NCBI GenBank assembly: GCA_020846275.1
Contig: JADLEG010000144.1
Location: forward strand, 1-56,140
From: Alphaproteobacteria bacterium
Lineage (GTDB): Bacteria; Pseudomonadota; Alphaproteobacteria; JAEULC01
Reading direction: 5' to 3'
DNA length: 56,140 nucleotides
Shown: piece by piece, positions 17,096 through 26,014 of the stretch
Layout of the letters: the number at the start of each line of letters is the position of its first letter
How positions within the stretch are numbered: position 1 is the first letter of the stretch
Translations under genes and position numbers: made by a program
Notes under the pieces: model-generated
What the model was told of the DNA's origin: nothing
Databases searched by the model: none
What the model saw: only the letters and a program-made list of their open reading frames with translations

Positions 17096-18117
17096 CAGGC
17101 GGCGTAGGGCGCGTGGTCGGCGTTCATTCCCGCCAGGCGCACGCGCAGGGCGCGCCAGTCGTCGTTCCCGCCCAGGCCGATCCGCGGCAGGATGAAGGGA
17201 TGCGCCGCGTCGTCCCGCGTCACCGGTCGCGGCTGGGTCGTCACCGCCGACGTGTAGCCGGCCGCCTGCACCAGGGCGATGTCGCGCGGTGAAACGGTGA
17301 TGCGCGTGCCGTAGGGATAGGCGAAGCTCCGGGGCGCGCGGCCGATCCCCTGGCCGATCCGTGCGCGTCCCTCCGTGATCTCCGCCCGCGCCTCGGCCTC
17401 GTCCATGGCGGCCAGCGGCGAATGGTCGATGGCATGCCCGCCGATCTCGACCACGCCGCTCTGGTCCATCGCGCGCACCTGCTGCCACGACATCGACAGC
17501 GCGTCGGTATAAGCCAGGCAGTCGACGCCATGATCGCGCTTCAGTCCCGCGATCGCCTGGCGCGTCTGTTCGGGCGCGAGATGGAAGAACAGGAACTGGA
17601 TCTCCTCGTAGCTCGAGGACTTCTGCTGGGTCGTCGCGGCCGGGAACCAGCGCGGCCCGCTCGGCAGACGGATCACCACCCGGTCGTTGCGGGCGAGCGC
17701 CTCTTCCACGCCGAACCACCACATGCCGGCGGTGCGGTCGATGAACCCGGCGCTGACATAGACCGTGGCGCGCGCACCGCGCCGCGCCAGCAGCGGCAGC
17801 AGGACCTGGTGGTTGTCCAGGTAGCCGTCGTCGAAGGTCAGCGCGGCGAATCGCCGGGCCGTCCCGCCGGCGCGCAACCGCTCCAGCGCCTGCGAAACGG
17901 TGATCAGCTCGTAGCCCTCGCCCTGCAGCGTGTCGATGAACCGGTCCAGCGTGTCCGCGCCGATCGCCAGCCCGTCCGTCGCGCTCCAGCCATCGATCCG
18001 GCGCGGCTCGCCGACCCGGTGCAGCATCAGGATCGCGCCGGACCCGCCGGCCAGCGCGCGCACCACGCGGTCGAGCCCGCTTCCCACCAGCGCGCGCTTG
18101 ATCGCCGACTTGAACAT
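17095..18117 (-). CDS. polysaccharide deacetylase family protein
   Basis: A 340-residue NodB-homology (carbohydrate esterase 4-like) protein that would remove N-acetyl groups from a polysaccharide or its precursor. Motif 1 is TFDDGY (about residues 92-97). The second metal motif reads GGHAIDHSPL, giving the HxxxH pair, and motif 3 is FAYPYG. The N-terminus has LMLHRVG, usual for exopolysaccharide-locus deacetylases, and no classic signal peptide. It is transcribed divergently from the priming glycosyltransferase, across a 319-bp regulatory gap, so it probably modifies the exopolysaccharide. Confidence 0.88.
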   Translation of the reverse strand: MFKSAIKRALVGSGLDRVVRALAGGSGAILMLHRVGEPRRIDGWSATDGLAIGADTLDRFIDTLQGEGYELITVSQALERLRAGGTARRFAALTFDDGYLDNHQVLLPLLARRGARATVYVSAGFIDRTAGMWWFGVEEALARNDRVVIRLPSGPRWFPAATTQQKSSSYEEIQFLFFHLAPEQTRQAIAGLKRDHGVDCLAYTDALSMSWQQVRAMDQSGVVEIGGHAIDHSPLAAMDEAEARAEITEGRARIGQGIGRAPRSFAYPYGTRITVSPRDIALVQAAGYTSAVTTQPRPVTRDDAAHPFILPRIGLGGNDDWRALRVRLAGMNADHAPYAA

Positions 18118-18436
18118 CGCAGGAGCCCTCCCGTTGCCGCCGGGAAGGCAATAGAAACCGCCGCCGTTAGAAATCGCTTAAGAAGCGAGATGGCGGGCAA
18201 TTGATTAAAATGCGCACCAGGCCCGCCAAGTAGAACGCGCCTCCCGGCGGCGCGAATCACTTGCCGGCTGCGGCGCGACCGGCCGCGGTAATCTTGCTAG
18301 AAATTGAATCAAATGGCCGACATTGTGGGCCAAAAATCGATTACTTCAGCGGCGTTAGCCGTTAAGCTAATGTTCAGGGAGCGGGCACTAAGAGGTTGAC
18401 CCCCGCGCTGAAGGTGCGGGCTTCCGGAGGCAAGTA
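18118..18436. promoter_or_regulatory. 319-bp divergent regulatory region of the exopolysaccharide locus
   Basis: This gap between the divergent deacetylase and sugar-transferase genes is clearly AT-richer than its flanks and codes for nothing I can support. It holds three short perfect inverted repeats: TCGCTT-AAG-AAGCGA (18174-18188), TGGCC-N9-GGCCA (18314-18332) and TTAGC-N6-GCTAA (18355-18370). These are candidate operators for a regulator of polysaccharide synthesis. A GGAGG Shine-Dalgarno sits just before 18437. Confidence 0.5.
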
Positions 18437-20023
18437 ATGCCGTATTCGGTCGAAGCCAAGACGGCGTCAGCGGACATGCCCAGCCCGCTCATCGCGGAGC
18501 GAACGACCCGCCGAAGCGAAGTGGCCGCACAGGTTGCGGCCGGCCCGCACGCGTTGTCGCGCCGTGCGACGGCGCTGATCGTCATGGCGGTCGACGCGGT
18601 CTTGGTCGCGCTGGCGTCTATCGGCTTCGGCGTGGCCGGCAGCCTGTCCGACGGGACGTCGACGATCCGCGAAGTCATGGCGCTGTCGCTGCTCGGCCTG
18701 TCGCTGGTCGGCCTGATGCGCCTGTTCGGCGCCTACCAGTTCCGCGTGCTGATCGCGCCGCTTCGCCGCCTTGCCGCGCTCGCCGGCGCGCTCAGCTTCA
18801 TCGCGGTCGGCACGATGCTGGCCGGGCATTTCGCCGAAGTCGATGCAACCCTGGCGCGGCTGGTGGGTCCGTGGGCGGCGACGGTGTCGCTTCTCCTGAT
18901 CGCCGCCTTCGCCGCCACCGACCACCTCATCGAGCGGCTGCGCGACCGCGGCCGCTATGCGCCCAAGGTGGTGATCGTGGGCGCCACGGCGATCGCCGAG
19001 CGGCTGATCCTGGAGACGCGCGCCGCCGCGCGTCCGCCCTTCGACATCGTCGGCATCTTCGACGACCGCACCTCGCGCATCGAACCCAGCCTGGCCGACC
19101 TGCCGGTGCTGGGCACGACCGACGACCTGTTGAAGTTCGAGGCGATCGACGCGGTAGACTGGATCGTGGTGGCCCTGCCCTGGTCGGCCGAGCAGCGCAT
19201 GGCCGAGCTGCTGGACCGGCTGCGCACCGTGTCGACCCGCATCCTGCTGGCGCCGGACATGGTGGGCCTGAGGCCGGGCGACGGCGAGGGCGGGATCGGC
19301 GAAGGGCCGACCTTGATCGAGGTGCTGGGCCGGCCGATGGATGGCGGGCGGCGCCTGGTCAAGGAGATCGAGGACCGCGTGCTGGGCCTTGCGCTCGCGC
19401 TGCTGCTGCTGCCGGTCATGGCGGCGATCGCGCTCGCCGTGCGGCTGGACAGCCCCGGGCCGGCGCTGTTCCGCCAGCGCCGCATCGGCTATGGCGGCAA
19501 GGCCTTCAACGTCCTGAAGTTCCGCACGCTGCGCACCGACATGCAGGACGAGGTCGCGGCGCGCCAGGTAGCGGAGAAGGACCCGCGCGTCACCGCGCTG
19601 GGATGGGTCCTGCGCAAGTACAGCCTCGACGAACTGCCGCAGCTCTTCAACGTCGTGCGCGGCGAGATGTCGCTGGTCGGGCCGCGGCCCTACGCCACCG
19701 GCATGATGGCTGGCAACACCTTCGCGCAGGACATCCTGATGGAGTATGCCCGCCGGCGGCGCATCAAGCCGGGTATGACGGGATGGTCCCAGGTCAATGG
19801 CGGGCACGGGCCGATCCTCAACGAGCAGGATCTGCGCCGGCGGCTGGAATACGACCTGGACTACATCAACAACTGGTCGCTGTGGTTCGACCTGCTGATC
19901 CTCTGCATGACGGTGGGCGTGGTCGCCAAGGGGCGCCGGCTGCAGGGGGCATCGTTCCTCGCCCCGCTGGCGGTGCAGCAGTTGTCGCGCGCGCCCGGCG
20001 CGGACCATCACCGCGCGGCGTGA
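18437..20023 (+). CDS. polyprenyl-phosphate sugar phosphotransferase (priming glycosyltransferase)
   Basis: A 528-residue WcaJ/ExoY/PssZ-type enzyme that starts repeat-unit synthesis by moving a sugar-1-phosphate onto undecaprenyl phosphate at the inner membrane. Four hydrophobic segments lie in the first 150 residues, then a CoA-binding-3-like Rossmann domain (VVIVGATAIAERLI, about 175-300), a fifth segment (VLGLALALLLLPVMAAIALA), and the catalytic domain with LKFRTLRTDM, KYSLDELPQLFNVVRGEMS, LVGPRPY and KPGMTGWSQVNG. All core motifs are present. Its end overlaps the convergent glycosyltransferase gene by 16 bp. Confidence 0.94.
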   Translation: MPYSVEAKTASADMPSPLIAERTTRRSEVAAQVAAGPHALSRRATALIVMAVDAVLVALASIGFGVAGSLSDGTSTIREVMALSLLGLSLVGLMRLFGAYQFRVLIAPLRRLAALAGALSFIAVGTMLAGHFAEVDATLARLVGPWAATVSLLLIAAFAATDHLIERLRDRGRYAPKVVIVGATAIAERLILETRAAARPPFDIVGIFDDRTSRIEPSLADLPVLGTTDDLLKFEAIDAVDWIVVALPWSAEQRMAELLDRLRTVSTRILLAPDMVGLRPGDGEGGIGEGPTLIEVLGRPMDGGRRLVKEIEDRVLGLALALLLLPVMAAIALAVRLDSPGPALFRQRRIGYGGKAFNVLKFRTLRTDMQDEVAARQVAEKDPRVTALGWVLRKYSLDELPQLFNVVRGEMSLVGPRPYATGMMAGNTFAQDILMEYARRRRIKPGMTGWSQVNGGHGPILNEQDLRRRLEYDLDYINNWSLWFDLLILCMTVGVVAKGRRLQGASFLAPLAVQQLSRAPGADHHRAA

Positions 20024-21123
20024 GCTAGCCGCCGCAACCGTTCCAGATAGGCATCGCCGGCGGCATCGATCGCGTAGCGCTGCGCCGCGCGCCGCAGCAT
20101 ATCGGCCGCGGGCCGCTCGGCCAGCATGGCCGACATCGCCGCGGCGAGCGCCGCGTGGTCGCCCACCGGCACCAGGCTTCCCAGGCGACCGCCGTCGAGG
20201 ATCGTGCGCGGTCCGCCCGGACAATCGGTGCTGACCACCGGCGCGCCGCAGGCCATCGCTTCGACCAGCACGTTGCCGAAACCCTCGTAGCGCGACGTGG
20301 ATACCACACAAGCCGCGCGCGCCAGATAGGGCAGCGGGTCGGCGACCGCGCCCCTGAACCGCACGCGGTCGGCGATGCCGAGCCTTGTCGCCTCGGCCTC
20401 CAGCTCGGTGCGCAGCGGCCCGTCGCCCAGCAGGACCAGCCGCGCCGGCCGGACCGCCGCCAGCAGCGCGAAGCCGCGCAGCAAGGTCGCGAAATCCTTG
20501 ACCGGCGCCAGCCGTCCGGCCGCGACGAAGACCGGCACCGCCTCGGCGAACCAAGGATCGTCGGCCGGACGCAGGGCGCGCATCGCCGCGTCCGGACCGA
20601 TCACCGGGTTGGGCAGCACCTCGATGCGTTCGCGCGCGATGCCGGTGAGCGCCGCCAGGTCGTCGGCGATCGCGCCGGCCGGGCACAGGATCGCCGCCGC
20701 GCGGCGATAGGCCAGGCGCAGGACCGGCGGCAGCAGCGTCCGCTGGCGCCAGCCGCGCTCCCCCAGCTCGCGCGACAGGATGGTGTGCTCCGCCACCGCC
20801 ACGCGCGTGCCCTGCCGCGCCAGCAGCGCCGCCAGGATCGCGACCGGGCTGTTATAGGTGATCGCCGACAGCAGCACCTGCGGCCGCAGCGCGCGCAGCA
20901 CCCGAACAAGCCGCGGCAGCGCCGCCAGGGTTCGCGGCGCGTCGAGCGCGATCACGTCGATATCCGGCGCCAGCGCGTCGACGAGCGCGCCGTCGCGGCG
21001 GTCGAGCAGCATCGCCGGCGCAACCCCGCGCTCGGCGAAATGGTTGGCCAGGTTGGCCATCACCCGCTCGGCCCCGCCGATGCGCAGATGCGGCATGTAG
21101 AAGGCGAACCGCGGCGCGCTCAT
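20008..21123 (-). CDS. GT4-family glycosyltransferase
   Basis: A 371-residue GT-B fold glycosyltransferase of family 4, adding a sugar from a nucleotide donor to the lipid-linked unit on the cytoplasmic face. The N-terminal glycine loop is in YMPHLRIGGAERVM. The donor-binding half has VFVAAGRLAPVKDF, LVLLGDGPLRTELE and the E-x7-E-like region SRYEGFGNVLVEAMACGAPV. The ATG overlaps the stop of the upstream flippase gene by 4 nt, so the two are coupled. Confidence 0.92.
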   Translation of the reverse strand: MSAPRFAFYMPHLRIGGAERVMANLANHFAERGVAPAMLLDRRDGALVDALAPDIDVIALDAPRTLAALPRLVRVLRALRPQVLLSAITYNSPVAILAALLARQGTRVAVAEHTILSRELGERGWRQRTLLPPVLRLAYRRAAAILCPAGAIADDLAALTGIARERIEVLPNPVIGPDAAMRALRPADDPWFAEAVPVFVAAGRLAPVKDFATLLRGFALLAAVRPARLVLLGDGPLRTELEAEATRLGIADRVRFRGAVADPLPYLARAACVVSTSRYEGFGNVLVEAMACGAPVVSTDCPGGPRTILDGGRLGSLVPVGDHAALAAAMSAMLAERPAADMLRRAAQRYAIDAAGDAYLERLRRLAHAAR

Positions 21124-22571
21124 GCGGCGAGGCCCAGCCGGCGCCCCAGCCGGGCGCGGCAGTTCGCGATGTCGAGCGCGAGCGCGGCCGCGCCATAGAT
21201 CGCCGCGCCCGCCGCCGTCTGCACGAGCACGCCCAGCATCCCGCCGGGAAGCGCCATCCAGCGCAGCGCCGCCAGCATCATCGCCGCGGCGGCGATCGCC
21301 TTGGCCGCGGTGGTCCCGCGCAGCGGCACCCGGAAATGACGCCGGCCCAGCACGATCGAAAGCGCGAGGTGCAAGGCCTGCGTGGCCACCAGCGCATAGG
21401 CCGCGCCCGCCGCGCCATAGAGGCGCACCAGCCCGATATTCAGCGCGCCATAAGCCAGCACCACCGGCAGCATGCAGCGCACCAGCGCCATCGGCTGACG
21501 CGCCAGAAGGAAGGCCTGGCTGAAATAGTGCACGGCCAGCCCGTGCATCAATGCCCCGGTGGCGATCCAGGGCAGCAAGCCGGCAACCTCGGCGCGCATC
21601 GAGGCTGCAACCATCACCTCGCTGACCGGCCAGGCCAGGGCCGCCAATCCTGCCGCGGCGGGGATGCCGATCGCCAGCAGCAGGTCGCCGGCATCCGCCA
21701 GGCGCCGGCGCGCCGCCTCGGTGCCGTCCTCCGCTATCGTCGCGAAAGCGAGCGGCGCGGCGGCGGCGCCCACCACCGTGCACAGCGCAAGCAGGCTGCG
21801 ATGCGCCAGCGTCACCGCCGCCGCATAGGGCCCGACCTCGGCCTCGCCGTGGAACTGGGCGATCACGAACCGGTCGCCGGTGGCGAGCACCGCGTCGAGC
21901 ACCATCGCCAGGCTGAGCGGCAGGCCGTAGAGCAGGATCGCGCGCATCTCGCCCGGCAGCGGTTGGCCGCCGGCGAACCAGAACCGCAGGCCGCGCAGGT
22001 CGACCGCGGCGCAGAGCGCGAAGGACAGCGCCAGTCCCGCCATCGCCAACGCCGCACCGGTCTCGCCGGCCGCCTGTCCGGCCGCCAGCACCAACGCCAA
22101 CGACAAGGCGACGCTGAGCGCCGCCTGTAGCGACTGGAACAGCGAGTAGCGCCAGACCCGCAGGCCGGCGCGATGCATCTCCAGCACCAGGGTGAACGCG
22201 CCCTGCGCAATAGCGGCGGCCAGCGTGGCCCAGATCGTCGCGCGCAGGCCCGGGCTGACCGGCAGCGCCAGCGCGACGGCCGCGCCGATCCCGCCACCCA
22301 TCAGCGATGTCGCGATGAACCAGCGGCGCACCGCGGCCTGGAACGACGCCAGGCGCCCTTCCTGCCCGGCGGCGGCATGGAAGCGCGATACGCTGCCCTT
22401 GAGCCAGAAGAACAGCACGGACTGGCCGAGATGCAGCGTCGCCGTCGCCAGCCCGTACTGGCCGAACTCGACGTCGCTGAGCAGGCGGGTCAGGCCGGCG
22501 ACGAGACCCAGCGCCGCCACGGCCTGCAGCGCCGCCGCAACCAAATAGCCCAGGGCATGGCCGAGAATCAT
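21120..22571 (-). CDS. polysaccharide flippase (Wzx-like)
   Basis: A 483-residue polytopic membrane protein of the MOP/polysaccharide-transporter family, with about 12-14 hydrophobic segments. It opens with LGYLVAAALQAVAALGLVAGL and the family-typical GLTRLLSDVEFGQYGLA segment. Such proteins move undecaprenyl-linked repeat units across the inner membrane. It is first in a two-gene minus-strand unit with the GT4 gene and divergent from the polymerase/ligase-like gene at 22670. Confidence 0.88.
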   Translation of the reverse strand: MILGHALGYLVAAALQAVAALGLVAGLTRLLSDVEFGQYGLATATLHLGQSVLFFWLKGSVSRFHAAAGQEGRLASFQAAVRRWFIATSLMGGGIGAAVALALPVSPGLRATIWATLAAAIAQGAFTLVLEMHRAGLRVWRYSLFQSLQAALSVALSLALVLAAGQAAGETGAALAMAGLALSFALCAAVDLRGLRFWFAGGQPLPGEMRAILLYGLPLSLAMVLDAVLATGDRFVIAQFHGEAEVGPYAAAVTLAHRSLLALCTVVGAAAAPLAFATIAEDGTEAARRRLADAGDLLLAIGIPAAAGLAALAWPVSEVMVAASMRAEVAGLLPWIATGALMHGLAVHYFSQAFLLARQPMALVRCMLPVVLAYGALNIGLVRLYGAAGAAYALVATQALHLALSIVLGRRHFRVPLRGTTAAKAIAAAAMMLAALRWMALPGGMLGVLVQTAAGAAIYGAAALALDIANCRARLGRRLGLAA

Positions 22572-22669
22572 GGCGTGGCGCCCAATCGGGTCGTGGCGGT
22601 CGGCACGGGTCTGGTCTACTCTGCCCCGGCGCCGCGCGGCAAGGGCGCGTCACCATTGCCTGGGCCTGG

Positions 22670-24067
22670 ATGGTCGATATCCGGCAGCACGCCGATTTCT
22701 CCGACTATGGACGTCCGCTGGCCGCGCCGCGGTCCGCCGCGTCGCGCCAGACTGCCGCCGGCATCATCTCGATGGCCGCGGTGGTGGCCATGCTGACCCT
22801 CTCCGACAGTTTCCTGTTCTGGATGGGGATCAACTACACCGCCCTCGGCGGCAGCCTGGCGGGCAAGCTGCACCCCGGCTCGTACCTGGTCCTGCTGGCT
22901 TTCCTCTGCGCGACGGTGCCGGTCAATCCCGTGCGCTACCTGGGCGCGCTTCTCCGCACGCGGCCGGCGGTCGTGGTCTATGCCGTGGTGACGATCGGCA
23001 TCATGGCCTACTGCACCGCCCGCTTCGGCATCAGCGGCGCGGCGTTCATCAACGAGACGCTGTTCGTCCCGGCCGTGCTGGCGATGACCTTGTTCGCGCT
23101 GCCGCAGATCTGGCGGCGCCGGGTCTTCCTGGTGGCGCTCTCGCTGGTCGCGCTCGACGCGGTCATCGGCCTTGCCGAGTTCGTCACGCGCCAGCGCCTG
23201 GTCCCCTATTTCATCAGCGGCGAGCTGCATGTCGAGCCGCAGTTCCGCGCCACCAGCCTGATGGGCCATCCGCTGAAGAACGCGACCATCATCGCGACCT
23301 TTCTGTGCCTGCTGCCGGTCCTGCGGGGCCACCGCGCGACGGCCGCGGTGGCCGGCCTGGCGATGGCGCTGTCGCTGCTGGCCTTCGGCAGCCGCACCGC
23401 CTTTGCGATCTGCACCCTGGTCGCGGCGATCGCGCTGGCGCGGTGGTATCTGGTCGGGCTGATGCGCCGGCAATTCAGCTACGCCATGCTGACCGGCGTC
23501 GGGTTCATGGCGCTGGTCACACCCGTGGCGGCGGTCGTGGTCATGCTGTTCCTGGGCCAGCAGTCGCGCATCTTCGAGACGCTGCGATGGGACCCGAGCG
23601 CCCAGTCCCGTACGCTGGTGCTGCGCGCCTTCGACCGGCTGAGCATGCCGGAATTCCTGTTCGGCCTGGGACCCGACGGCATCGGCCGCGTGATGGAGCA
23701 CTTGCGGTCCTTCACCATCCTGACCGACATCGAGAACTTCTGGGTGCTGCTGCTGCTGAACTTCGGGCTGATCTGCTGGGTGCTGTTCGTGCTTGCCTTC
23801 GGCTGGCTGGTCTGGGGCCTGCTCAGCGGCGCGCCGGCCGCGGCCAAGGTGGCGACGCTGGTGTTCTTCATCATGATCTCCAGCAACAACTCGCTGGCGG
23901 TGAAGGATTCGAGCCTCAGCCTGTTCGTGGTGGCGATGATGGGCGCGGCCGCCTATGCGCGGCTGGCCGACCCCGCCTACAAGCCCAGCGCCGCGATCGC
24001 CGCCGCGTCGAAGGCGCGCCGCGGGTTCTTCGCGTCGCGCGGCACCACGGCGCCGTCGCCCGGATAG
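22670..24067 (+). CDS. O-antigen polymerase/ligase-like membrane protein (VpsF type)
   Basis: A 465-residue membrane protein with about ten hydrophobic segments and one long periplasmic loop (about residues 290-360, containing LRWDPSAQSRTLVLRAFDRL). This is the layout of Wzy/WaaL-type enzymes; it most resembles VpsF-family polysaccharide proteins. It should polymerise the flipped units in the periplasm. The last 91 bp overlap the 3' end of the convergent GH5 gene, so the tail (SKARRGFFASRGTTAPSPG) is coded antisense to that gene. Confidence 0.85.
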   Translation: MVDIRQHADFSDYGRPLAAPRSAASRQTAAGIISMAAVVAMLTLSDSFLFWMGINYTALGGSLAGKLHPGSYLVLLAFLCATVPVNPVRYLGALLRTRPAVVVYAVVTIGIMAYCTARFGISGAAFINETLFVPAVLAMTLFALPQIWRRRVFLVALSLVALDAVIGLAEFVTRQRLVPYFISGELHVEPQFRATSLMGHPLKNATIIATFLCLLPVLRGHRATAAVAGLAMALSLLAFGSRTAFAICTLVAAIALARWYLVGLMRRQFSYAMLTGVGFMALVTPVAAVVVMLFLGQQSRIFETLRWDPSAQSRTLVLRAFDRLSMPEFLFGLGPDGIGRVMEHLRSFTILTDIENFWVLLLLNFGLICWVLFVLAFGWLVWGLLSGAPAAAKVATLVFFIMISSNNSLAVKDSSLSLFVVAMMGAAAYARLADPAYKPSAAIAAASKARRGFFASRGTTAPSPG

Positions 24068-25155
24068 TCCACGTCGCCCGTCGCCGTGGCGATGCCGAAC
24101 AGGTCGGCATAGTCCCACACCGACCAGCCGATGCCGTGATGCTCCAGCGCCCGGCGCACGTCGCCGATCCAGCGCGTGCGCGAACCAGGATCGATGCGCG
24201 CGCGCAGCACGCCGAACTCGGTGCATACCAGGCGCGTGTTGGCGCGTCTGGCCCAGGCGGCAGCGAGGGCGATGCGGCGGTCGATGGTGTCGGCTGTCCA
24301 GGGCCGGTCGATGTAGTCGCGCACCAGCTTCTCGGCGTCGGCGCGCTGGGGGCCAAGCCCGATCGCCGCGATCGCCATCGTCATCTCGGTCGACGGATAG
24401 ACGACGCGCGCGACCAGCGCGCCGGGCTCCTTGGTGAACGGCTCCCAATTGGCGCCGAAATGCGTCACCAGGTAGGGCTCGTAGAAATGAAAGACGTGGA
24501 ACGCGTTCGCGTCGGCGATCGGCGCCAGCCGGTCGAGATAATCGATGCTGGCCCCGCCGATGCCGGACAGGGCCAGGACGCGGTTGGGGTCGACCGCGCG
24601 GATCGCCTGCGCCACGCGTTGCTGCAGCTGGTTCCAGCGCGCCGGGCCGCGCACGTAGTATTGCGGCTCGTTCATCACGGCGAAGACCAGCCGGTCCGGC
24701 GGCGCGGCGCGGTAGCGCTGGGCCAGCAAGGTCCAGAACTGGACATAGGCATCCTGGTAGGGGCGCCGCAGCTCGATCTCGTCGCGCGTCTCCTCGCGCG
24801 GATGGAAGCTCAAGATCACCGCCAGGTCGTGGCCGGCAAGCAGCGCCAGCGCCGCGTCGAGCAGGTCGAGCCGCGGCGGCGCGCCGCCGGTGGCGGGTTT
24901 CCAGCCGATGAATTCGGGATCGAGCGGCAGGCGCACGTGGTCGAAGCCGGCGGCGCGGATCGCCTTGGCATCCGCCGCGACCACCGGCTGGCGCCCGTCC
25001 CAGCTCAGCCAGTGGCTGAGATTGACGCCGCGGCGCGGCAGGGCCGGGGGCGTCTGCGCGACGCCGCGGGCGATCTGCGGCAGGGCGAGGGCCGCCGCGC
25101 CGCCGCGCAGGAATGCGCGCCGCGACGGCGGGTGGGGTCGCTTGGCCGGCGTCAG
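23977..25155 (-). CDS. GH5-like cellulase-family glycoside hydrolase, Tat signal, CTG start
   Basis: A 392-residue (beta/alpha)8 glycosidase of the GH5 kind. The acid/base glutamate is in FAVMNEPQYY and the nucleophile glutamate in CTEFGVLR, in the right order, with HVFHFYEPYL between them. The N-terminus has a twin-arginine signal, SRRAFLRGGAAALALPQIA. Upstream of it the frame has no ATG, GTG or TTG for a long way. The only sensible start is the CTG at 25155, whose CTGA overlaps the stop of the export-lipoprotein gene. It probably trims the exopolysaccharide in the periplasm, as glycosidases of other EPS loci do. Confidence 0.85.
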   Translation of the reverse strand: MTPAKRPHPPSRRAFLRGGAAALALPQIARGVAQTPPALPRRGVNLSHWLSWDGRQPVVAADAKAIRAAGFDHVRLPLDPEFIGWKPATGGAPPRLDLLDAALALLAGHDLAVILSFHPREETRDEIELRRPYQDAYVQFWTLLAQRYRAAPPDRLVFAVMNEPQYYVRGPARWNQLQQRVAQAIRAVDPNRVLALSGIGGASIDYLDRLAPIADANAFHVFHFYEPYLVTHFGANWEPFTKEPGALVARVVYPSTEMTMAIAAIGLGPQRADAEKLVRDYIDRPWTADTIDRRIALAAAWARRANTRLVCTEFGVLRARIDPGSRTRWIGDVRRALEHHGIGWSVWDYADLFGIATATGDVDYPGDGAVVPRDAKNPRRAFDAAAIAALGL

Positions 25156-25883
25156 GGCGTCGTCCCGGGCGCTATTTTCAAGTCGTAGTTGCCGGTGAAG
25201 CCGGCGGAATTGTTGAACGGCAGGATCTGGCGGATGTACTGGTCGACCCAGAGATTCGCGTTGGCCACGCCCTTGCGCGGCACGAAGATCATGTCGCCGC
25301 CGCGGATCGGCACATCCTGGTCCCGGTCTCCCGTGTTGAGCAGGCGTTCCAGGTCGACATTGCGCAGCATCGGCCGTCCATCGGGCCCGCGCCGGACCAC
25401 GACGACGTTGTCGAATGCGCCGGTGTTGCGCAGGCCGCCCGCCGCCAGCACCGCCTCGGCCACGCCCATCCGGCCCGTGAGGTTGATCACGCCGGGCGTG
25501 CCTACCTCGCCGCCGACGAACACGCGCTGCGAGGCAAAGGCGCGCGGCACGACCGTCACGTCCGGGCGCTGCAGCTCGACCGCGAAGCGCTGTTCCAGGT
25601 CGCGCGCGAACTGGCTGGGGGTCTGTCCCTCGGCCACCACCGAGCCCACCAGGGACATGTTGACGCGCCCGTCCGGGGCCACCACGACGCGGTCGCTGAG
25701 TTCGGGGTTGTAGAGCAGCCGGACGTCGATCTCGTCGCCCGGGCGCAGGCGGTATTCCTCGGCCGCCTCTTGCCACGGCGCGAAGTTGATGGGCGGGTGC
25801 TGCGCCTCGTCGGGCTTGCCGACCACGCCGCAGGCCCCGAGCGCCAGCAAGCCCGCCAGCCAGCAGACGGCAGCGCCCCGCAT
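25152..25883 (-). CDS. Wza-like polysaccharide export lipoprotein
   Basis: A 243-residue outer-membrane polysaccharide export protein. The start at 25883 gives a lipoprotein signal, MRGAAVCWLAGLLALGAC, with lipobox LGAC. A polysaccharide export domain follows (YRLRPGDEIDVRLLYNPEL, VAPDGRVNMSLVG), then SLBB-type repeats (VFVGGEVGTPGVINL, VPIRGGDMIFVP). It is shorter than E. coli Wza and lacks the C-terminal amphipathic barrel helix seen there. An upstream in-frame ATG at 25979 would hide the signal peptide and is less likely. The stop overlaps the GH5 start. Confidence 0.9.
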   Translation of the reverse strand: MRGAAVCWLAGLLALGACGVVGKPDEAQHPPINFAPWQEAAEEYRLRPGDEIDVRLLYNPELSDRVVVAPDGRVNMSLVGSVVAEGQTPSQFARDLEQRFAVELQRPDVTVVPRAFASQRVFVGGEVGTPGVINLTGRMGVAEAVLAAGGLRNTGAFDNVVVVRRGPDGRPMLRNVDLERLLNTGDRDQDVPIRGGDMIFVPRKGVANANLWVDQYIRQILPFNNSAGFTGNYDLKIAPGTTP

Positions 25884-26014
25884 CGTGCGAAGTTCGCCCA
25901 ACACCCCTTTACCGGCTCCGTCGGTCGTCCGGGTCCCCACCCGGGAATCTCGGATATATAGCGGATGGCTGGCGAGCAATCCACAATATATGGCATAAAC
26001 CTAGGGATACGCCG
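25884..26014 (-). promoter_or_regulatory. AT-rich gap upstream of the export gene
   Basis: This 131-bp gap between two minus-strand genes contains GCTATATAT and CATATATTG runs on the minus strand, unusual for this genome, so a promoter for the export/GH5 pair is likely here. No clean -35/-10 pair is evident. Confidence 0.3.

Noticed and set aside
18467..20686. 739-codon minus-strand frame spanning the sugar transferase and part of the glycosyltransferase
   Set aside because: It crosses two well-supported genes and shows no domain; shadow frame.
22616..24448. 610-codon minus-strand frame opposite the VpsF-like gene
   Set aside because: Sense frame has clear membrane topology; the antisense is charged low-complexity sequence.
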